From Baffinella frigidus (lineage: Eukaryota; Cryptophyceae; Cryptomonadales; Baffinellaceae): a DNA stretch of 10,505 nt. The stretch is taken from NCBI GenBank assembly GCA_026770585.1, contig MU647057.1, positions 85,914 to 96,418 on the forward strand, given 5' to 3'. Below the pieces are notes generated by a model, which searched no databases, was not told the origin of the DNA, and saw only the letters and a program-made list of their open reading frames with translations. Numbering within the stretch: the stretch's first letter is position 1; each line of letters starts with the position of its first letter. Of the stretch, positions 1 through 8,384 are shown piece by piece. The position numbers and the translations under genes were made by a program.

Positions 1-20
1 CCCCCGTCCGAGCGCGGTCT

Positions 21-60
21 GGAATCTTCTGGAATCTTCTGGAATCTTCTGGAATCTTCT
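21..60. repeat. 10-bp tandem repeat GGAATCTTCT x4
   Basis: Four perfect copies are present. Shorter degraded versions recur at 344-378 and 532-566 within the 188-bp repeat. The sequence alternates nGAAn and nTTCn pentamers in perfect register. Confidence 0.9.
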
Positions 61-616
61 ACAAGGGGCGCGGGATGTACCCTAAAACGTCCTTCCTGTC
101 GATCTTGTGTACCAACTCCTACTCCAGTTTTCGAGTTTCGGGGTCGTTTCGGGTTCATAATTCGGGCTTTGGGTTCCGGGGGTTCGAGTTTCAGGTGTCG
201 ACGCACCGCAGGACGTATTTCCTGTTGATGTTTTTGACCATGGCGTACGGTAGACACACTCGTCCGAACCGTTTCGCGCACAAAACGATAGTAAATTTTC
301 CAAAAACGGGGTTCTGGTCCGTCTATTCGCCTTTTGATATGTGTCGAATCTTCTGGTATCTTCTGGAAACTTCTGGAAGGGGCGCGGGACGTACCGTCAA
401 ACGTATTTCTTGTCTATTTTGTTGACCATGGCGTATGGTAGACACACTCGTTCGCACCGTTTCGCGCACAAAACGACAGTAAATTTTCCAAACCGTGTTT
501 CGTGTCCGTCTATCCGCCTTTTGATATGTTTCGAATCTTCTGGAATCTTCTGGAATCTTCTGGAAGAAGCGCGGGACGTACCGTAAAACGTATTTTTTAT
601 CGATCTTGTTGACCAT
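55..616. repeat. 188-bp tandem repeat carrying E10 3' ends
   Basis: TGGCGTA recurs at 241, 429 and 616 (periods 188 and 187), giving about three units. Each unit has, on the minus strand, a copy of the E10 end. These read AMVNKIDKKYV then a stop at 435-395, AMVKNINRKYVLR at 247-207, and LVHKIDRKDVL at 115-81. GT and a 10-bp repeat or related sequence follow each. The shared filler includes CGTTTCGCGCACAAAACGA. The period is not a multiple of three. Confidence 0.8.
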
Positions 617-665
617 GGCGTAGGCTAGTTCGCTGTCCGATTCGCGTCCCGGGATCTGCCGCAGG
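582..665 (-). CDS. Exon E10, last exon visible
   Basis: This 84-nt exon follows GGGCAG. Its first C completes the Ser codon from E9 (AG+C). It reads LRQIPGRESDSELAYA and MVNKIDKKYVL, ending in phase 2 at ACG|GTACGT, a strong donor. With E9 it forms a TPR with a longer inter-helix loop. The frame also stays open to a TAG at 323-325. That extension is built from 188-bp repeat, so the splice model is preferred. Confidence 0.5.
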
Positions 666-3600
666 CTGCCCGCGCGGGAGGTTTAGGGCCTGCTGGCTGT
701 TAAAACCATAAAAACTCAACCCTAAACCCCAAACCCTAAACACGGGAAATCTTCCGCAGGCTGGTCCCGAGGCAGAAGTGAGTATACGCATTTGGCGGGG
801 ATTTGGGGGGTTTGGGTTTACGGTTTGGGGTTTAGGGTTTGGAGATTTAGCAGCAAGCAGGTTGGGATTTGCGTGCTGGGATCTGCCGGAAGCTGGCGCA
901 GAGGTAGGCGTGAATATGATCGTTTGGCGGGGGTTTAGGGGTTTAGGGTTTTGGGTTTAGGGTTTGGGGTTTGGGGTTGAGGGTTTAGAGTTTAGGTTTT
1001 TAGGGATTTGACAGCAAGGAGGTTAGGGTGGAGGGAAGGCTCGAGGGCGTAAGGTTTAAGAAAGAAGTGTTGCTGACTATCGCGTACCCTAAAGCCTAAA
1101 GCCGAAACCCTGGGATCTGCCGCAGGCTGGTGCAGAGGTCGGCGTGAATATTCTGCTGATACATATAGGGTTATACATAACCCTAAACCCGACACCCGAC
1201 ACCCGACACCCTACACCCTACACCCTACACCCTACACCCTACACCCTAAATCATACACCCTACACCCTACACCCTACACCCTGCACCCCACACCCTACAC
1301 CCTACACCCTACACCGCTGGCCCACTGTCCGATTCTCGCCCCGGGATGTGCCGCAGGCTGCACACGCGGGAGGTTCAGGGTTTATAGTTTGGGGTTGAGG
1401 TTTTATGGTTTAGATCGGGGCTTAGGTTTTAGGGTTTTGGGGTTTAGACAGAACCTTACACCCTACACCCTACACCTTATACCCTGCACCCTACACCCTA
1501 CACCCTGCACCCTGCACCCTACACCCTGCAACCTGCACCCTACACCCTGCAACCTACACCCTGCACCCTGCACCCTACACCCTACACCCTGCACCCTACA
1601 CCCTACACCGCTGGCCCACTGTCCGATTCTCGCCCCGGGATGTGCCGCAGGCTGCACACGCGGGAGGTTCAGGGTTTATAGTTTGGGGTTGAGGTTTTAT
1701 GGTTTAGACCGGGGCTAAGGTTTTAGGGTTTTGGGGTTTAGACAGAGCTAAGTTACTGTCTGATTCCCGTCGTGGGATCTGACCCTAACCTGCTTGCTGT
1801 TAAACCCCTACAACCTCAAACCTCAACCATGAAGGCTGCACACGGAGAAGGTTTAGGGTTTGGAGTTTGGGGTTTTCATGGTTGAGGTTTGAGGTTGTAG
1901 GGGTTTAACAGCAAGCAGGATAGGGTGAAAGGTAAGACGACGTAGAAGAAGAAGGTGTAGGGTGTCGGGTGTAGGGTGTAGGGTGTAGGGTGTAGGGTGT
2001 AGGTTATAGGGTGTAGGGTGTAGGGTGTAGGGTGTGGGGTGCAGGGTGTAGGGTGCAGGGTGTAGGGTGTAGGGTGTAGGGTGTAGGGTGTAGGTTGTAG
2101 GGTGTAGGGTGTAAGGTTCAGGGTAGAACACCTGGTCCCGAGGTAGAAATGGATGTCGGCGTTCCCCGGATCCGTCATCGCCGCCCGCTCGAAATGCGCC
2201 GCCGCACCTAGTGTGGTGGTTAGGGTTTAGGGTTCAGGGTTTAGGGTTGAGAAATATCCGTTGATGGGAAATCCGAGACGTAGCCTCTCTAGTCAGCCAC
2301 CTGCCTCCCGTACCACGCACGCGCCTAGGATCCAGCTGGCGAAGCAGAGTCTTTCTATTGTTTGTACCACGCATCGGCCACTTTTGGCAGAGAAACCACG
2401 GAATCCGGCCGCGGTTCGCCAAAAGTTAACAGGGTAGAAGGGGATGTCGGCGTTCCCCGGAACGGTCATGGCCGCCGCCCCTTTTTTCGGTGTTAGAGAT
2501 TAGGGTTTAGGGGTTCAGGGTGTAGGGTTTGGGGTTGAGAGCGCTCGAAATGCGCCGCCGCCCCTGCCACGCAAGAGCCTAGGGTCACACACCCTAGACC
2601 GCAAGCACATGCCGCGCAATTTTCACCACAGGTTTAAAAAAAAGATGACTGGTCAAACCTGCCACACACGAGCCTAGGGTCGCACACCCTCAACCCTGAA
2701 CCGCAAGCACACACCGCGCGGGCTCCTCCAGACTGGTCAAAACTGCACGCGCCTAGGGCTGAGCTGGCGAAACGCCGCGCTTGTTTTTGGTTTTGGGGCT
2801 TGGCTGGCGAAACAGAATATTTCGATTATTAGCAACACGAATCGGCCACTTTGGGGTGCAGGGATTTGGGGTTGGGACCCGCAAAGTTATCCTCGTCGAG
2901 GAGGAGCTTCCCGAGGTTGTAGTTGAGACCGTCGTCCTCAGGCCTACACCCCAAACCTCCTACCGACCCTACCAACCCTACCCAGATCGTACACCCTGTA
3001 ACACGCGGCGACGATTCGGGTTTAGGGATTAGGGCATGGGAAATTAGGGTTTGTGAGATTAGGGGTTGGGACCTGCGAAGTTGTCTTCGTCGAGGAGCAG
3101 CTTCCCGAGGTTGTAGTTGAGGCCGTTGTGCTCCGGCGCGTGTTTCAACCCTTCTACTGCCACTTGGCGGGCACCGGCGTAGTCGCCGTCGTTTTCGAGG
3201 GCGAGGGCGAGGTTGTTGTACCCCCGCGGATCCTTCGGTTCGAAGGACACCACCTGCGTACGCATAGGGTTTAGGATTTGGGTTTAGGTTTCGGGTTTGG
3301 GGTTTTGGAGGGCGAGTGCGAGGTTGTTGTACCCCCGCGGATCCTTCGGTTCCAAAGCTACCACCTACAAAGGGTTTAGGGTTTAGGGCTTAGGGTTTAG
3401 GGTTTAGGGTTTAGGGTTTAGGGTTTAGGGTTTAGGGTGTGGGGTCACGTTTCGGGGTTTGGGGTTTGGGGTCTCGAGAACCACAACCTGCATGGGGTTT
3501 AGGGTTTGGGGTTGAGGGTTGAGGGTTGAGGGTTTGGGGTTTGGGGTTTGGAGGGCGAGTGCGAGGTTGTTGTACCCCCGCGGGTCTTTCGGTTCCAAAG

Positions 3601-6600
3601 CTACCACCTGTTTAGGGTTTCTGGTTCAGGGTTTCTGGTTCAGGGTTTGGGTTTGGGTTTGGGTTTCGGGGTTGGGTTTCAGGGTTTGGGGTTTGGGGGT
3701 TTTCAGCGTGACAACCTGTCTAGGGTTTCTGGTTACACCCTACACCCTACACCCTACACCCTGCATCCCACACCCTACACCCTACACCCTACACCCTACA
3801 CCCTGCACCCCACACCCTACACCACGATCGGAAGGTTTGATTTCTTGGTTTACAATTTAGGGCCGAGGGTCTTTCGGTTCCAGGGAAGCCACCTATATAC
3901 GCTTAGGGGTTAGGTTTTGGGGGTAGGTTTCCGGGTTTGAGGTTTGGGGTCTGGGGTGCGAGGTTGTTGTACCCCCGCGGATCCTTCAATGCCAAAGCCA
4001 CCACCTGCATAGGGAAAAGAATCGATTTTAGGGTTCTTTTCATAGGAAAACGCATCAATTGAAGAGTCGCCATCACAGGAAACCTCATCGATGATAGGGT
4101 CACCTTGACAGCACGATTCATTTCGCCTTTAGGGCAGCATTGCCAGGAACCCTCCTCCATTTTTTTATGGTCGCGTTGAGAAAGCTCGTCAATTTTTGAG
4201 GGAGGAGATGACCATTTTAAGCTCCCTACACCCTACACCCTTCACCCCACATCCTTATAACCCAACACCCAACACCCTACACCCTGAACCCTCCTCACAC
4301 CCTGAACCCCACACCCTACACCCTACATCCTGAACCCTACCCCCCTGAACGCTACACCCTCCGCCCTCCGCACCATTTGCAGTAGCTCAGCTGCGCGACG
4401 GTTTCCGTGGCCGGTTAGGTGAGCGACGGCGTATTCGAAGTACTGCGAGACGTGTGCGATGCCCCCCTCCTTCTCGCCCAGCAGCCGGTTCCAATATACC
4501 TACGTATAGGTGTTCGGAAATCGGGGTCAGTCGCGGTGTTCAGAAATCGGGGTCAGGTTTGAGGGGTGCAGGGCATAGGTTTTTCGGGTTTCGGGTTTCG
4601 GGTTTCGGGTTTCGGGTTTCGGTTCAGGGCCCTTATTGGGGTGTGGAGTATGGGGTTGGGGGCGAGGTCGAAGACCACTGTGCGTTTGTGAAATCGTCTT
4701 TGATGTGTCATTTAGTGTGAGCCAGTCCCGATCCCAAAAAGAGCCGAGCGTCTGTAGAGCCAATATGGTAGGACTTGGCCAAAGCGAAGTTCGAACTAGC
4801 GAGATTGCGAACTTCTAGATGGACCGTAATTATTAGTAAACACCATTTCGCTTTGGCCAAGTCCTACCATATTGGCTGTACCTACGGCCTACATCATAGC
4901 TCTGTCTCGTACTATTTGGGCTCACCAATTTGGTAACCCCGGGATGTTTCCCGCTCCAAAGTTGACGGATTTGCACCGCACACCCAGCATGTCAACTTAG
5001 GAATAGCCAACTTAGGAATAGTCAACCAACCCGAGTGAGGCAGAGCTAAGCATCCAGGATACCTCGGCCGCGTCCATTTCTTCGTCTTTATTACTCGGTT
5101 TAGGGGTTACACTGAAGGTCAGGGTTTAAACTCAAGGTTTGGAATACCTCGGCCGCATCAAAGTCACGCTTCTTGGCAAAGTCCGCGCACACCCTCCACC
5201 ACACAGCGGACTTCAAAAGAATTTTTCGGGCACTCAGTGCCCGAGTTTCCGTTACCTTATCCGTAGGAACCCCCCTATGCCCCTACGGGTTGCCTACCGT
5301 AGGGTCCTAGGTCTTATCGATTAGGGGTTCTTCAAAATGCCTTCGAAGTCCGCTGTGTGGAGTGGTACCTCGGCCGCGTCGAAGTTACGCAAAGTCAGCG
5401 CACACCTTCCAGTCCACACAGCGGACTCCGAAGGGATTTTGAACAACCCCTCAGCGATAAGACCTACGACCCTACGGTAGGCAACCCGTAGGGACATAGG
5501 GGGGGTCCTACAGATACGGTAACGGAAAGGTGGCCCGATCTGGGCCGGAAATCCCTTCGAAATTTGCTGTGTGGAGTGGTACCTCGGCCGAGTCGAAGTC
5601 GCGCTTCTTGGCAAAGTCAGCGCACACCTGCATGGTGGGTTTGGGGTTTAGGGTTTAGGGTTTAGGGTTTAGGGTTTAGGGTTTAGGGTTTAGGGTTTGT
5701 TGTTAAGGGTTCAGGGTTTGTTGTTTCTGGTATATGATTTCGGGTTTAGGGTTTAGGGTTTAGGGTTTAGGGTTTAAGGTTTAGGGTTTAGGGTTGATGG
5801 TATAGGGTTTAGGGTTCAGAGCGTGCCTTCATGTCAGGGCTTAGGGTATGCACTTTAGGCTGATGGTGCATGGTGTAGGGTGCGGAGTTGAGTGTTCAGG
5901 TTTCGGGTTGAGGGTGGGGTTTCGGGTTTCGGGACGAGGCGCACACCCTCCAATTGTCCGGAACCTCCGGGAGTGCGGCCAGCAGGGCATCTTTCTTCCT
6001 CTGCCCCTCCTCCTCCGACTCGCCCCCCGCAGGCGCTGCGTTTAGGGTCTAGAGTTTAGGGTTTAGTGTGTGGGGTTTAGGGGTTAAGGGTTAAGGTTCA
6101 AGGTTTAGAGTTTAGTGGCAAGCAGCGCCTCCTTCTTCCTCTTCCCCTCCTCCTCGCCCTCCTTCTCCCCTCCTCCTGCTTTCGGGGTTCGGGTTCGGCG
6201 TCCTCTAACTGTCCAGAACACCTCTGGAAGAGCTTCTTCTTCTTCTTCTTTATTACTCTCGATACAGGTCCTAGAAAGGCCCTTTAGCCTTGAGTTGAGT
6301 GATACAATGTCTATGAGCCTCAAGAGAGAGCCCGCACCGGAAATGAAAATACTGCGTCAATGGAAGAGCGGCACGCAGCGCCTCTTTCTACCTCTGCCCC
6401 TCCTCCTCCGACTCCCCCACGGGCGCTGTGTTGTGGGTTGAGGGTTTCGGGTTTTGGATTTTGAGTTTGGTTTTTGTAAGGTTCCACTCGGTGGGCTTCG
6501 AGGGTCTCGGTGACCCCAGGTTCCGGGGTGTTACGTCACCAATTTGCATTAAAAAATCCTTAAAGACGATTGTATTCAGGTAAGTTGACGTTTGATGAAA

Positions 6601-8310
6601 GGTTCGTAGTCCACCGTGTGGCAGGGTTTAGGGTTTAGGGTTTTGGGTTTTGGGTCTGGGGTTTAGTGTTTAGGGTTTAGGGATTAGGGTTTAGTGTTTA
6701 GGGTTTAGTGTTTTAGGTGTAGGATTCAGAGTTCAGGGTTCAGGGTTTAGGGTTACCGCTCGCCCCTCCCCCCCCGCTAGTCCCCTCCTCCAGCCCCTTG
6801 AGGCTCCACCCACGCATCCCCTCCTCATCCGCAGGGGTCTCCACCGCCTCTTTAGTTATGATTCATGGTTCATGATTCATGGTTCATAGTTCATGGTTCG
6901 TAGTTCATGGTTCGTAGTTCATGGTTCATGGTTTAGGGCATAGGGTTTGGGGTCTTGGTTTAGGCTTACCGCTCGCCCCTCCGCCCCCGCCAGTCCCCTC
7001 CTCCAGCCCCTTGAGGCTCCATCTGGTTTCAGGTTCAGGGTTTGGGGTTTGGGGTTTGGGGTTTGGGGTTTGGGGTTTATGGTTTATGGTTTATGGTGTT
7101 TGGTTTATGGTTTATGGTTTATGGTTTATGGTTTGTGGTTCAGGGTTCAAGTCATAAGGCCTGATAAACAGTGGTAACGATAGAACATAAACAAATTAGG
7201 GTTCGGGGTTTGGGGTTTAGGGTCTGTACCCACGCATCCCCGCTTCGTCAGCGGGGGTTTCCACCGCCCCCCCCTGCATCGGGGGTTAGGGTTTAGGGTT
7301 AGGGGTTCAGGGTTTAGGGATTAGGGTTCAGGGTTTCGGGTTTCGGGTTTAGGGATTAGGGTTTAGTGATTAGGGATTAGGGTTTAGTGATTAGGGATTA
7401 GGGTTCAGTGATTAGGGTTTCGGGTTTCGGGTTTAGGGTTTAGGGATCAGGGTTCAGGGTTTACCGCGCGCGCGAGCGCCTCCGCTACGCCCCCCGCCTG
7501 GATTAGGGCTTAGGGCTTAGGGTTTAGGGCTTAGGGTTTAGGGATTAGGGATTACGGATTAGGGTTTGGGGTTTAGGGATTAAGCATTAGGGTTTAGGGT
7601 TTAAGGTTCAGGGTTTAGGGATTAGGGTTTTAAGGTTTAGGGTTTAGGGTTTAGGTTTTAAGGTCTCAGGTTTTAGGGTTTAGGGTTTAAGGTTTAAGGT
7701 TTTGGGAAAGGGGTTAGGATTTCCCGGGAGCGCCTCTCGCGCCTGGGTTTAGGGTTTAGGGTTTGGGGTTTGGGGTTTGGGGTTTGGGGTTTGGGATTTA
7801 GGGTTTAGGGTTTGGGCTTTGGGGTTGAGGGTTTGGATTTTAGGGTTTAGTGGGCTAGGGTGCAGGGTTTAGGGGTGCGGGTTTAGGGTTCAGGGTTTAG
7901 GGTCCACCTGGGACGACGTCCCCCCCCCCCCCTTCTCCTCCGCGATCCCCGTTTGAGGTTTGGGGTTTAGGGGTTTAGGGTTGAGGGTTCAGGGGTCAGG
8001 GTTTAGGATTTAGGGTTCACCTGGGTTGACCCTCCTCCTCCACCCTTTTCTGCCGCGTTCCCCGCCTCTGCGCCCGCACCGCTGTACTCCTGGGGTAGGG
8101 GTTTGGGTAAGGGGGTTTGGGTTGGGTTTTGGGGTTTGGGTTTTGGGGTTTGGGGTTTGGGGTGTAGGGTTGGTTTGGGGTTTGAGGTTGGGGGTTGGGG
8201 GGGTAGGAGATAGGAGTTGGGGTTTACGGTGTGAGGTTTAGGGTCCAGGGTTGGGCACGTTCCCACCGGAATAGCTGCAGCCTAGGTGAGATGTCGGGTG
8301 GGATACATAT

Positions 8311-8384
<74 letters not shown>

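Larger units (their letters stand above)
7280..8010. repeat. Long degenerate TTTAGGG-like region
   Basis: Mixed TTTAGGG, ATTAGGG, TTCAGGG, TTTCGGG and TTTGGGG 7-mers. They are interrupted only by the small GC-rich E3b, E3b-like and E3-copy segments at 7465-7497, 7722-7745 and 7908-7950. Confidence 0.9.

Noticed and set aside
323-581. C-terminal extension of E10 to the TAG at 323-325
   Set aside because: The frame is open but made of 188-bp repeat in shifting frames. A strong GTACGT donor precedes it, so it was kept only as an alternative.
1187-1608. CRISPR-like regular array
   Set aside because: Units are contiguous 7-mers with no unique spacers, and the context is eukaryotic.
1144-2178. 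Open frames with repeating HPTPYTL or VQGVGCR motifs on both strands
   Set aside because: They are translations of TACACCC 7-mers, whose seven-base period stays open in all frames. They show no codon bias or domain.
3372-3437. True chromosome end
   Set aside because: The arrays are short, degenerate and interrupted by phase-consistent exons on both sides. An interstitial or subtelomeric position is possible, but no terminus is present.
4454-4720. Plus-strand open frame over E7
   Set aside because: The minus strand there encodes a TPR-type segment in phase with its neighbours. The + frame has no domain and runs into GGGTTTC repeat.
4789-4796. tRNA T-loop-like GTTCGAAC
   Set aside because: There is no acceptor stem, D-arm or anticodon arm at the right spacing. 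The bases are part of the hairpin loop.
5139-5614. Related frames on both strands sharing RVAYRRV
   Set aside because: The similarity follows from the two inverted TIR elements being the same DNA. Such small elements are not expected to code.
6577-6585. Plus-strand CAG|GTAAGT as a gene on the + strand
   Set aside because: It matches the donor consensus perfectly, but no plus-strand exon or acceptor partner is seen. It lies inside a TIR element.
6921-7177. Plus-strand frames rich in Gly, Phe and Trp (GFGVWGLGF type), also at 9652-9927 and 10042-10401
   Set aside because: They translate GGGTTTGG repeats. The exon-like matches in these regions are on the minus strand.
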